DNA of 64,000 bases, from assembly GCA_014163555.1 (NCBI GenBank), contig JACJGO010000010.1:101319-165318 (forward strand). The letters run 5' to 3'. Numbering within the stretch: the first letter of the stretch is position 1; each line of letters starts with the position of its first letter. Positions 17,592 to 26,624 of the stretch are shown piece after piece. The notes beneath the pieces are model-generated. The model did no database searches. It was not told where the DNA came from and worked only from the letters and a program-made list of their open reading frames with translations. The position numbers and the translations under genes were made by a program. This stretch comes from Flavisolibacter longurius (lineage in GTDB: Bacteria; Bacteroidota; Bacteroidia; Chitinophagales; Chitinophagaceae).

Positions 17592-19973
17592 TTATTTTGA
17601 AGTCAAAGGATTGCCTGCCGTTGATTCATCCGCAGGAGTAGCTCCCATTTGCAGGATCAACTTACCACCTTTTATTATTTTCTCCCAGGGGATAAATGGC
17701 TGTTGAAGAGATTTGCCATCCAGGTTTATCGTTTGAACATATTGATTGGCTGCAGTGTTGTTTTTTGTTTCAATAACGAACGTTTTGCCCGAATAGTAGC
17801 GAGGGCTCAATTTGATTGTTATTTTATTAAATAAAGGACTGCCAATACCCATCTGCGGCTTTGGTTCGGTCAAGCCCTTTACATCAAACAAACCGATGGC
17901 CGACAGTACGTACCAGGCGCCCAACTGTCCCTGGTCTTCATCCTGTCCAAAGCCATAACCGTGTACGCCTTCGGTACCGTAAAACTTATTGCAAATGGCC
18001 CGCACCCATTTCTGCGTGAGCGATGGTTTACCGGAAAAATTAAACAGCCAGGACACATGCAGATTGGGTTGGTTGCCATGATTGTAGATGCCAGCAATGC
18101 CTGCAAACGCATCGATATTTGCGCCGCCACCAAACATAGCTTTTTCGGCAATGGTAAAAACGCTGTCCAAACGCCGGTTGAATGTTTCCGCACCCATTTT
18201 TTTCACCAGTTCCTGTGGTTCGTGTGGTACAAAATACGTGTACTGCCAGGCGTTACCTTCCTGGAACCCACGCCAGGGTTGCGAAGGATCAAAGGGTTCA
18301 ATAAACTCGCCGTTGGCCAGTTTGGGACGCACCAGATCCAGCTTCGGATCATATACTTTTTCCCAGGCTTTGGAGAGCCGTAACAACTCTTTATAATCTT
18401 CCTCTTTTCCCAACAGCCTGGCCCACTGGGCCACTGCATAGCTGCTGAATGCATATTCCAGCGTGTGCGAAACCGAAAACTGCCAGCGTTCGCCGCCACC
18501 GCTTCCCGAATCCAGGTGGTTCACATAACCATATTTACGAAAGCGATCAACATCCATTTTACCTGCCCCCGCCGGACGGTCTTTCCATTCCAACTCATTT
18601 TTGCGGGAAGCTTCGTAGGCCAGCGGCACGTTAAAGTCGCGGATGCCGGCCATGTAAGCACCTGCAATGGCTATGCTGACCATATTGGTACCAACACCCG
18701 ATACATATTTGCTGTTGGCAATTCCATCCCCCAGCCAACCGGCATCTTTATACACCAGTAATTGGCTTTTGATAAAATCAGAATAGTATTCAGGATAAGC
18801 CAGGGCCCACAACTGGGTCAGGTTCCAATAGCCGCCCCAGATGGCGTCTGTATTGTAATGATGGTGCAAAGGCTTACCATTTTTTCCAAATGGAATTTGC
18901 CCAACAGCGCCGTTATTTTTTGGATAGGCGCCATTCACGTCGCTGGCCAGGCCACGTCCCAACACCGCATGGTAAAGTCCTGTATAAAATTTTACCAGGT
19001 CGTCCCTTTTTTTCCCTTCCACAGCAATGCGGCCCAGGTAGTCGTTCCATACTTTTTTTGACTGTTCTCTTGCTTCATCAAACGAAAGCGTCGGTGCTTC
19101 CGCCTGGAGGTTTTGGCGGGCATTGGCAATGGAGGTATAGGAAAGTCCTGCCTTGATCGTGATAGCTTCTTTTTCTTTTGTCGAAAAGGTAAGGTAAACC
19201 CCGGCACCATTTCCGGTGGCCGCTGGTTGACCCGCTATAACATTAGCACCGTTAAATATACCGAAACCACTCGGCTTCTTGCTGATGACAGCTGAAAAAT
19301 ACATTGTCACTGATGCCCCCGGTTGGTATTTCTGGATGTATTCCGGAAGTGTTGTTACCCAGCCTTCCACCCGCCCGTTGGACAAAAGTTTCACCTCAGC
19401 ATCTTTCACCTGGCCGCTTTCGCCCTGCCGGTTACCAATGTCAAAAAGGATATGAGCTTCGGTGCTGGCAGGAAAGGTGTAGCGATGAAAAGCAACGCGT
19501 TTGGTTGCTGTCAATTCCGCTCTGATGCCATAATCCTTAAGCAGCACCGAATAATAACCGGCCGTGCTCACTTCATCCTTGCGGTCGAACCGGGAACGGT
19601 AACCTTCATCCGGTGTTTCCAGCTTTCCTGGCGTTGTTTGCAGTTTGCCTACCAGCGGGGCAAACACCACACCGCCCACCTGAAACTCATGAAAATTGGG
19701 AAAGCCTTCAAGAGAGGTATGACGGAAATCATAACCCGTGGCCTCCCAGCCCTGCGCATTTCCATAGCTGCCATTGGTAGATGGTGCCGGCTTGGCCATG
19801 CCAAACGGCTGTGCTCCCGGTGTGTAGTGAAACCACCGGCAATGTGCCGTGCCGATATTGGGGTCAACATACTGTGTAAAATCTTTTTGCGCCGTTGCTG
19901 AATCACAAACAAACAAAAAGTAAAAAACGGCCGCAAGCATATATCGCATTGGCACCATCCTCAAAGCGTTCAT
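17592..19973 (-). CDS. GH92-family alpha-mannosidase-like glycoside hydrolase
   Basis: 793 residues from the ATG at 19973; in-frame ATGs upstream precede a non-signal-like stretch, while this start gives a proper signal peptide (MLAAVFYFLFVCDSATAQ). Family features in order: QYVDPNIGT near the mature N-terminus, GNRQGES, WGGYWNLTQLWAL, GGGERWQFSVSHTLEYAFSSYAV, HGNQPNLHVSWLFNF, and the GYGFGQDEDQGQLGAWYVLSAIG block with the calcium and catalytic acidic residues. GH92 enzymes are calcium-dependent exo-alpha-mannosidases acting on N-glycans and mannans. It is probably periplasmic or surface-exposed, and co-transcribed with the downstream esterase. Confidence 0.94.
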   Translation of the reverse strand: MNALRMVPMRYMLAAVFYFLFVCDSATAQKDFTQYVDPNIGTAHCRWFHYTPGAQPFGMAKPAPSTNGSYGNAQGWEATGYDFRHTSLEGFPNFHEFQVGGVVFAPLVGKLQTTPGKLETPDEGYRSRFDRKDEVSTAGYYSVLLKDYGIRAELTATKRVAFHRYTFPASTEAHILFDIGNRQGESGQVKDAEVKLLSNGRVEGWVTTLPEYIQKYQPGASVTMYFSAVISKKPSGFGIFNGANVIAGQPAATGNGAGVYLTFSTKEKEAITIKAGLSYTSIANARQNLQAEAPTLSFDEAREQSKKVWNDYLGRIAVEGKKRDDLVKFYTGLYHAVLGRGLASDVNGAYPKNNGAVGQIPFGKNGKPLHHHYNTDAIWGGYWNLTQLWALAYPEYYSDFIKSQLLVYKDAGWLGDGIANSKYVSGVGTNMVSIAIAGAYMAGIRDFNVPLAYEASRKNELEWKDRPAGAGKMDVDRFRKYGYVNHLDSGSGGGERWQFSVSHTLEYAFSSYAVAQWARLLGKEEDYKELLRLSKAWEKVYDPKLDLVRPKLANGEFIEPFDPSQPWRGFQEGNAWQYTYFVPHEPQELVKKMGAETFNRRLDSVFTIAEKAMFGGGANIDAFAGIAGIYNHGNQPNLHVSWLFNFSGKPSLTQKWVRAICNKFYGTEGVHGYGFGQDEDQGQLGAWYVLSAIGLFDVKGLTEPKPQMGIGSPLFNKITIKLSPRYYSGKTFVIETKNNTAANQYVQTINLDGKSLQQPFIPWEKIIKGGKLILQMGATPADESTAGNPLTSK

Positions 19974-20236
19974 ATTTTGTCGGCTATTTGGAAAATCCCA
20001 TTGGGAAACAGTAATTCCGGATTTTTTAAAAAATGACATTGCATCATACATGGTAATCTCTATGTCACGGAAATATGAATGATCCTCTATTCAGGAAAAA
20101 TTAAATTCTTGTAAGTACCAGAGCTGGCATTATAAATGAAAATAGGATACCTGAAAGATCATGATACAGGCTATTAGGATAGCAGCCAAATGCATTTGCA
20201 CTAAACTTCCAACGATAATTAATGATTACAGTTTAA

Positions 20237-20250
20237 GAGGCTGTCTAAAA
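20237..20250. repeat. Possible solitary IS5-type inverted-repeat end
   Basis: GAGGCTGTCTAAAA resembles the terminal GAGGTTATCTCAAAA seen at the end of the IS5-type element at 63876. The start GAGGCTGTC is typical of several Bacteroidota IS5/IS1182-type ends. Here only this end is present, just before a 5'-truncated gene. Confidence 0.4.
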
Positions 20251-20262
20251 TCATGTGATTAG

Positions 20263-21198
20263 TTTATTTGGTTATATGTGAATAACGGTCATTACGAGCA
20301 CGGTGCCGATTTAAGGGGAACGGCTCCTGAATTGTTGTCGCTGGTGTACCAGGCCAGCGCCACCACGGTGAATCAAAACACCCAAACGCTGTCGGTGCAA
20401 ACCACGCATTTCAGCGACTGGACCTGGTGCGAGATGATGAACATTTATACCGACAAGACGGCCCTGAAGCCGGGTGAATCCACCGAGTTGATCCTGAAGT
20501 ACTACAACGGCTATTCGGGCAATACAAAACTGGCCGATCCCCGGCTGGGTACGCTGCAGGAGTACAATGTAACCCGGTCGGTTGATGGCCTGAAGTGGCG
20601 CCTGGCTGCCGGTGGCGGGTCTATTCAACCCGCTGCGGCCCGCTGCACCTACCAGGCACCCGCTTCCGTGCCGGCTGAGAACCCGGCACTTATCAGCGTT
20701 ATTGTACCCACCTTAAGCCCCGTCACCGGTGATTTCAGCATCGAAACCATTTTGACCATCCCCATTGCCGTGCTGGAAGATGAATACGTTACCTATACCG
20801 TTGATGGCGTGACGCATGTCAACGAACCGGACGAGGAATTCGGGATCTCAATGCGCCCAAGCAAGAGTTTTTCCATCTGGGCCAATATGACCAGCGGCGA
20901 TGGCATCACCCTGCTGGTACACGGCGACCTGTCCGCAGGTGCTTACCCCTTTGGCCATGGCGACTACAAAGCCTATATCGATGTGCGCATTGGCGAAGGC
21001 GATCCTTTCTTTTCGCTTACCCATGCCTGTGACATGTGCGACGAAACCCAATCACCGGGTGCCATCACCATCACCAAAGTGGGGGCTGTGGGCGACTATG
21101 TGGAGGGGGCGTTTTCCGGCACGGTCTGGCGTCAGGGAATATCCGGTGCACCGGGCCATCCCATTAAGGGCAAGTTTCGGGTAAAGCGGGAACCCTAG
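20263..21198 (+). pseudogene. 5'-truncated ZU5-like surface protein fragment
   Basis: The frame opens right after a TAG at 20260-20262; the only early start is a GTG at 20278, giving 306 residues with no signal peptide. The sequence contains TTHFSDWTW and then TALKPGESTEL, a junction I associate with Bacteroidota proteins having a ZU5-like domain before a C-terminal beta region, and such proteins are normally exported. The GC-rich codon use here is higher than in neighbours. Loss of the N-terminus, together with the IS-end-like motif 13 bases upstream, points to IS-linked truncation. It could still be translated as a cytoplasmic remnant. Confidence 0.6.
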
Positions 21199-21317
21199 TA
21201 ACCGGAGGCTTTGAGCAAAACTATGATAGAATAAATGCAATAGTGTTCGATCTATTATTAGAGAAAGAATAGCGAACTGTGTTCTGTCTTAATATGCCAG
21301 GTTGTAATCTGTTATTT

Positions 21318-21384
21318 GCTTTGCGAAATAAAGCAGATAGGAATAAAACAAATGAGGTGACCGGGGCAGCCTCTTTTGCTTATA
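21318..21384 (+). repeat. Diverged duplicate of the T9SS protease 3' end and terminator
   Basis: The sequence TTGCGAAATAAAGCAGA followed by GAATAAA and then GAGGT...CCTCTTTTGCTT matches 3984-4043, which spans the last codons, stop codon and terminator of the protease. The hairpin arms are now mismatched. No matching protease body lies upstream, so it appears to be all that remains of a second copy. Confidence 0.6.
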
Positions 21385-21475
21385 CATCCTTTTAAATGCA
21401 AAGGGCACATAATCGTGTCCATTTTTGATTAACATTCACTGATTGCAAAAATCCTAAATACCAAACAGGAAAGCG

Positions 21476-21503
21476 AAAAAAAGCCCGCATGGAAAATGCA
21501 GGC
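21476..21503 (-). terminator. Terminator-like hairpin, orphan
   Basis: On the minus strand an eight-pair stem (one G-T pair, five-base loop) is followed by seven T residues. No minus-strand gene ends here. Confidence 0.45.
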
Positions 21504-21983
21504 CGTAGCTAACCTATGAAAAACACCAATCTCAAATATAAATCCTTATACTCCTCAGAAAATCGCATAAATATGCTATTTAATTATGCCAGGTGGTAGT
21601 TATACCCTCAAAACTGACATGCAGGTAATACCCCGGCTAGTTATTCAATGCCCGTTGTTTTCTTCACCCTCGCCTGAACCCCCCTGGTTAAATCAAACGC
21701 CAGGAACTTCAATACACCGAAGGCGGTATCCCTTACTTCTGCGTCGTGATACAGAAGGGAGAGAAACATTATTTCGCAATAAGCCGCGTTTTAAATTGAA
21801 GGCAACATTCTACTCTAAAAGGTAGTGTTCTAAATTTCGCCTGCACTATACCAGCTACTTCTCAGGATAGCAAAGTCGGGTTCTCTACCCTATTTCACCC
21901 TCCTAAAAAGCACGTTCCCGTAATGTTTTTCCTCCTCTCTACCCGCTGCGATAGGTTTGTGTGCACAAGGAAAAACACCACGT

Positions 21984-24401
21984 ATGCATACAAAATTCAT
22001 TATCCTGCTCCAAATCTTTTTCAGCCTTAGCATAGGCGCTCAAACCATAAAAGGTACCGTTAAAACCAACAAAGGCACAGTCATTAGTGGTGCCACTGTT
22101 TCCCTGATGCAGGCAACCGATTCCTCTCTTGTCAAGCTTCGGGTGTCGGCAGAAGACGGCTCCTTCCATTTTGCAGCGACTGATACAGGCGGCTATCTTT
22201 TGTCAGTTTCGTCTGTGGGTTATGTTACGACCTATTCACCCATTTTGCAAGGAAGAAACGGCGAGCAGGTGATTGAACTTATTTTACCGGAAACGCAGGC
22301 TCAAATGGGTGCGGTTGTAATCACAGCCAAAAAACCACTCATCCAGGTAAAAGCCGATAGAACAGTGCTGAACGTCGAAGGCACCATCGCTGCAACCGGA
22401 AGCACGGTGCTGGAACTCCTGCGCAAATCACCAACTGTCACTGTCAACAGCGAAGACCGAATCAGCATGGCTGGCAAAAACGACGTACAGGTGTATATTG
22501 ATGGCCGACCCCTGCCACTGTCGAGCCCTGATTTGGCAGCCTATTTAAAGTCCATGCAATCGTCGGAAGTGGAAGCCATTGAGCTCATCACGCATCCCTC
22601 GGCCAAATTTGAAGCAGCAGGTAATGCCGGCATTATCAATATTCGCATGAAGAAGGCCAAATCCTATGGCACCAACGGATCGGCTACTGCCGGCTATAAC
22701 CAGGGTATCTATGGCAAAAGCAATGGAACCATTTCACTTAACCACCGTACGGCCAAGCTGAATGTATTTGGAAACCTGGGATATAACAGCGGCATCACGC
22801 ACAGGGCGCTCAAGGTAGACCGCTTCCTGCAGGATAGCCTTTTTGCACAGCACGGCACCCAAAAGGAGAATAGCCAAACCCTGAACGGGAAAGCCGGTGC
22901 AGACTTTTTTATCAATGCAGAGCAAACCATCGGTGTGCTGATAAACGGGAACCTTGGCACCACTTGGTTGACCAACAACAGTTACACCGAAATCAGTGCC
23001 CTCCGCTCACCCCCTTCCCGCATACTGAAAGCCGATAACCGGTTTTCCTCGGAAAGAGATCACCTGGGACTGAACCTGAATTACCAGTATACAGCCAAAG
23101 CGGGCCGCAGCCTTAGCCTGAATGCCGACTATGGTTATTACCATCTGAAGGGGCAACAGTTCCAACCCAACTTCTATTACGATGGCAGCGGCCGCAACCT
23201 GCTCAAGACCGTGACTTATGAAATGAACACACCCACGATGATCAACATTTATTCGGCAAAAGCCGACTACGAGAAGCCCTTTGCGAAAGGTAGGCTGGCA
23301 GTGGGTGGCAAATCATCGTATGTAACCACTGACAATGACTTCCAGCGCTACAATGTAAACCCTACAGGCAATGCCCTGGACTATGATCGCAGCAACCGTT
23401 TTGTTTACCGGGAAAGCATTCATGCGGCTTATCTCAACTATAACAGGCAATGGAAAAACCTGCAGTTGCAGGCAGGGGTCCGGGCCGAAAACACGAGCCT
23501 GGACGGAACCTCTACCGGTCAGAAATGGATAAACGGCGGTTACCAGCCCTATGATTCCACCATCAACAGTCGTTATCTTAACCTGTTTCCCAGTGTAGCG
23601 TTCACCTATAGCCACCATGAAGTTCACCAATTCAGCCTGACACTGAGTCGTCGTATTGACCGCCCGGTGTACCAGGACCTGAACCCATTTGAACTGAAAG
23701 TGGATGATTACCTGGTGCAAAGAGGCAACGCCTGGCTGCGTCCGCAATACACCACCGGGGCCGGCGTGGGGTATGTGTACAAACAAAAGCTGAATGCTTC
23801 ACTCCATTACAGCCTGGTGAAGGACCTCTCCGCCTGGCTGCTGGATACGACCGAAGGTTCCCGTTCCGTAGCGTCGAAACAAAACCTGGCTTCGCAAAAG
23901 CTCTGGACACTAAATCTTAGCTATCCATTCCAGCACAAGGCATACGCATTCTTTGCCAACATGACTGGAACCTATGCGGCTTACCAGGGTGATTTTGGCC
24001 CGGGCCGCCGCATTGACCAAAAAGCATTTGGCATCAACCTATTTATGCAGCATAGCCTGAAATTTGCAAAGGCATGGACTGCGGAACTGACAGGGTTTTA
24101 CTATTCACCGTCGCTGCAGGAAAGCAACATCCGGGTACAGGGCTTTTGGTCGGCAGATGCTGGTGTGCAAACCAAGTTGCTGCACGACAAGGCTACCGTG
24201 AAGCTGGCGCTGAGTGATGTGTTCAACACCCTGCAGTTCCGCAGCAAAAGCTCGTTTGGGGGACAGGTGGTGCACTATAACACAAAGAACGAAACAAGAC
24301 AGGTGAAGCTGAGTGTGAGTTTCCGTTTAGGAAGCAATGATGTGAAAAGTGCGAGACAAAGGAAGTCCGGTGCGGAAGAAGAAATGAAACGGGTAAATTA
24401 A
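21984..24401 (+). CDS. TonB-dependent receptor-like outer-membrane barrel protein
   Basis: 805 residues from the ATG at 21984, which opens a signal peptide (MHTKFIILLQIFFSLSIGAQ). A carboxypeptidase-regulatory-like beta-sandwich follows (about 20-105; TIKGTVKTNKGTVISGATV), then a plug-like domain with DVQVYIDGRPLPL and AGIINIRMKKAKS, then a beta-barrel rich in alternating aromatic strands to the C-terminus. It belongs to the Bacteroidota outer-membrane beta-barrel family related to TonB-dependent receptors; its size is near the family norm. No SusD partner is adjacent. A LytS/LytT pair starts 118 bases downstream on the same strand, so it may be co-regulated or sensed by them. Confidence 0.9.
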   Translation: MHTKFIILLQIFFSLSIGAQTIKGTVKTNKGTVISGATVSLMQATDSSLVKLRVSAEDGSFHFAATDTGGYLLSVSSVGYVTTYSPILQGRNGEQVIELILPETQAQMGAVVITAKKPLIQVKADRTVLNVEGTIAATGSTVLELLRKSPTVTVNSEDRISMAGKNDVQVYIDGRPLPLSSPDLAAYLKSMQSSEVEAIELITHPSAKFEAAGNAGIINIRMKKAKSYGTNGSATAGYNQGIYGKSNGTISLNHRTAKLNVFGNLGYNSGITHRALKVDRFLQDSLFAQHGTQKENSQTLNGKAGADFFINAEQTIGVLINGNLGTTWLTNNSYTEISALRSPPSRILKADNRFSSERDHLGLNLNYQYTAKAGRSLSLNADYGYYHLKGQQFQPNFYYDGSGRNLLKTVTYEMNTPTMINIYSAKADYEKPFAKGRLAVGGKSSYVTTDNDFQRYNVNPTGNALDYDRSNRFVYRESIHAAYLNYNRQWKNLQLQAGVRAENTSLDGTSTGQKWINGGYQPYDSTINSRYLNLFPSVAFTYSHHEVHQFSLTLSRRIDRPVYQDLNPFELKVDDYLVQRGNAWLRPQYTTGAGVGYVYKQKLNASLHYSLVKDLSAWLLDTTEGSRSVASKQNLASQKLWTLNLSYPFQHKAYAFFANMTGTYAAYQGDFGPGRRIDQKAFGINLFMQHSLKFAKAWTAELTGFYYSPSLQESNIRVQGFWSADAGVQTKLLHDKATVKLALSDVFNTLQFRSKSSFGGQVVHYNTKNETRQVKLSVSFRLGSNDVKSARQRKSGAEEEMKRVN

Positions 24402-24519
24402 TGAGTGAAAAATGATGAGTGATGAGTGGGTGGCTGATTGTTTGTTACTCATTACTAAAAATTCAAAACTTATTATTCATAAATGATAACTCATTACTGA
24501 TCATTCATCATTGTATAAC
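24402..24519. repeat. Imperfect inverted repeat between barrel and lytS-like genes
   Basis: The left arm (AATGATGAGTGATGAGTG, from about 24409) is nearly complementary to the right arm ending at about 24514 (CATTACTGATCATTCATCATT). The spacer is AT-rich. This would form a long hairpin between two same-strand genes, possibly attenuating or processing the transcript. Confidence 0.5.
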
Positions 24520-25599
24520 ATGAAAAGCATATTGAAAACAAGCGGTAACCGGTTCAAATTGGGAAGCGTGGCCCTGGCGGTTTTTGGCGGTGCTTTTTCC
24601 CTGGTCGTTTTCAATTATGCCATCAAGTATATCAGCAATGAACCATTCAACTGGGAACGTTTCTGGGAATACTTTCCCAACCTGCTTTTAGGCGCTGTTA
24701 TGACAACTGTTTTCTCTTATTTCACACTGAATTATTTTCATTCCCTGTTCATCCGGCGCAAAGGGTTTGTTCATTTTATCATTCCGCTCTCTGTTTGCCT
24801 GTTGATCATACAGGCTTACAATATCCTTGTTGATCATTACCTGCCATTAGAAGCGAATCGCAACAACCCCATGCCGCTGGACCGGCAAATCGTGGGCAAC
24901 CTGCTGGTGGGTGTTTTGTACAGCCTCTTTATCCTAGTGCTGGCCGTAATTTATTACCTGCGGGATGTGCGGCAAAGCCACAAAAAGCTGGAAGAACAAA
25001 AGCTAAAGCTGGAGGTAGAGAAAATGCAGGCTGACCTGAAGTTCCTTAAATCACAGATCAATCCGCACTTTTTGCACAACACCCTGAACTCTTTTTATGC
25101 ACGGTCCCTGCCGCTTTCGAAAGAACTGGCAGACGGGATTTTAACCCTCAGCGAAATGATGCGCTATGCCTTGGGAGAAGCGTTTACAGCCGATGGCAAA
25201 GTGCTGTTGCGTGATGAGATCGAGCACTTAAAGAATTTTATCAAGATGAACCAGTTCCGCTTTCGTAACAACCTCCATGTAGAACTGGAGGTAAAAGGAA
25301 AAGCAAATGGAGCGGTTATTCTTCCTTTTGTGCTTATTACGTTAGTGGAAAATATTTTTAAGCACGGCGACTTGTCGGACAGTGAATTTCCGATCAAAAT
25401 TTATATCGAGATAAATGACTGCGGTCTGCGCTATTACAGCAAAAACAAGAAGAGACCGGGGCCAAAAGAACTGTCGACGGGTATTGGACTGGACAATATT
25501 CAAAAGCGGTTGCAACTGGCGTATGGCGACGACTATGCGCTGAACGTAAAAAATGAAAATGATTGTTACGCTACAGAACTAATAATACAAAAATTATGA
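24520..25599 (+). CDS. LytS/YehU-type sensor histidine kinase
   Basis: 359 residues from the ATG at 24520. Four membrane helices occupy about residues 13-150 (one with VALAVFGGAFSLVVF). A coiled-coil linker (KKLEEQKLKLEVEKMQADL) follows, then the His_kinase domain with INPHFLHNTLNS (His183) and an ATPase-like domain with LVENIFKHG and GIGLDNIQKRL. It belongs to the LytS family that signals to LytTR regulators. The stop codon overlaps the next gene's ATG by four bases, so kinase and regulator are made together. Confidence 0.93.
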   Translation: MKSILKTSGNRFKLGSVALAVFGGAFSLVVFNYAIKYISNEPFNWERFWEYFPNLLLGAVMTTVFSYFTLNYFHSLFIRRKGFVHFIIPLSVCLLIIQAYNILVDHYLPLEANRNNPMPLDRQIVGNLLVGVLYSLFILVLAVIYYLRDVRQSHKKLEEQKLKLEVEKMQADLKFLKSQINPHFLHNTLNSFYARSLPLSKELADGILTLSEMMRYALGEAFTADGKVLLRDEIEHLKNFIKMNQFRFRNNLHVELEVKGKANGAVILPFVLITLVENIFKHGDLSDSEFPIKIYIEINDCGLRYYSKNKKRPGPKELSTGIGLDNIQKRLQLAYGDDYALNVKNENDCYATELIIQKL

Positions 25600-26315
25600 T
25601 CTCCTGTTTGATTGTTGACGATGAATTTGATGCCATTGATGTAATGGTGCACTACGTGCAGCAAACACCCCAGCTGCAGCTGGTAAAAGCCACCACCAAC
25701 CCTCTGGAAGCCTTGCAGGTGATCGCTGTGGAAAAGATCGACCTGGTGTTTCTGGATATCCAGATGCCGCAGCTGTCGGGCATTGATCTGGTAAAAGCCA
25801 TTGGGGGCAAAACAAAAGTAATCTTAACAACCGCCTATAGTGAATTTGCAGTAGAAGCTTACAACCTGGAGGTAGTAGATTACCTCTTGAAGCCCATCCC
25901 CTTTCCCCGCTTTCTGGCAGCGGTACAAAGGGCCGCAAAACAATTGAACGAAACGGGAGCCGCTGAAGAACAGGAGGCAAATGAAGACTACATTTTTGTA
26001 AAAACAGAATCGAAGGGCAAGCTGCTTAAAATCGAGTTAGCTGATATCGAATACATTGAAGCGGCGAACAACTATGTTGCCGTTCACCAGGGTGGGAAAA
26101 AAACACTGGTTTACACAACCATGAAAGAGATGGAAGAACGATTGCCAAAGAAAAGTTTTATCCGTGTGCACAAATCCTATCTTGTTTCGGTGGCACAGAT
26201 CACCGGCATCGAAGGCAACAAACTGCTGCTTAAAAACAGCAAGGCAGACATTGTCATTGGCGAAAGTTATAAGCCAGCCCTCATGGAGATCATCAGGAGC
26301 AGAATGGTGGAGTAA
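25596..26315 (+). CDS. LytTR-family response regulator
   Basis: 239 residues from the ATG at 25596, which overlaps the kinase stop (ATGA). The receiver domain has CLIVDDEFDAID, phospho-acceptor Asp54 in LVFLDIQMP, TTAYSEFAVEAY and YLLKPI. The C-terminal LytTR DNA-binding domain includes IEYIEAANNYVAVH, KEMEERLP, FIRVHKSYLVS and GESYKPAL. It is the cognate partner of the kinase just upstream. Likely targets are unknown; the barrel gene upstream is a natural candidate. Confidence 0.94.
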   Translation: MISCLIVDDEFDAIDVMVHYVQQTPQLQLVKATTNPLEALQVIAVEKIDLVFLDIQMPQLSGIDLVKAIGGKTKVILTTAYSEFAVEAYNLEVVDYLLKPIPFPRFLAAVQRAAKQLNETGAAEEQEANEDYIFVKTESKGKLLKIELADIEYIEAANNYVAVHQGGKKTLVYTTMKEMEERLPKKSFIRVHKSYLVSVAQITGIEGNKLLLKNSKADIVIGESYKPALMEIIRSRMVE

Positions 26316-26624
26316 AGAACATACCTTTTCTTCAGCCCATTACACTCCGCTTAAACTAAGTTCGGAATCCTGTATTGAGCTCGGCGAAAGAATGAATAAT
26401 AGGCCAAGTGTTTCTCTTCACGCCGGGCTATCAGGCTGCTACTTATTTTCTTTTCCTAGTTCTGTTCAAATTTTTCTTCGCGATAGCAGGCTAAATACCT
26501 GTTGTTCTGGCTATTAGCCACTGTAAATCAGAGCTACAAGGCACTAATAAAAGGATTTTTTCGATCGATAAAATTTTAATAATGGATTTGCCGTTCAAAT
26601 AATTCTGGGATGACCAACTCCATT
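26316..26624. other. Intergenic gap between convergent genes
   Basis: About 310 bases with nothing recognisable and no convincing terminator hairpin. Confidence 0.4.

Larger units (their letters stand above)
21199..21983. other. Gap containing a relic of the protease 3' end
   Basis: No gene supported. It contains the diverged copy of the 3' end of the T9SS protease (21318-21384) and a minus-strand terminator-like hairpin (21476-21503). The rest is AT-rich spacer upstream of the barrel gene. Confidence 0.4.
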
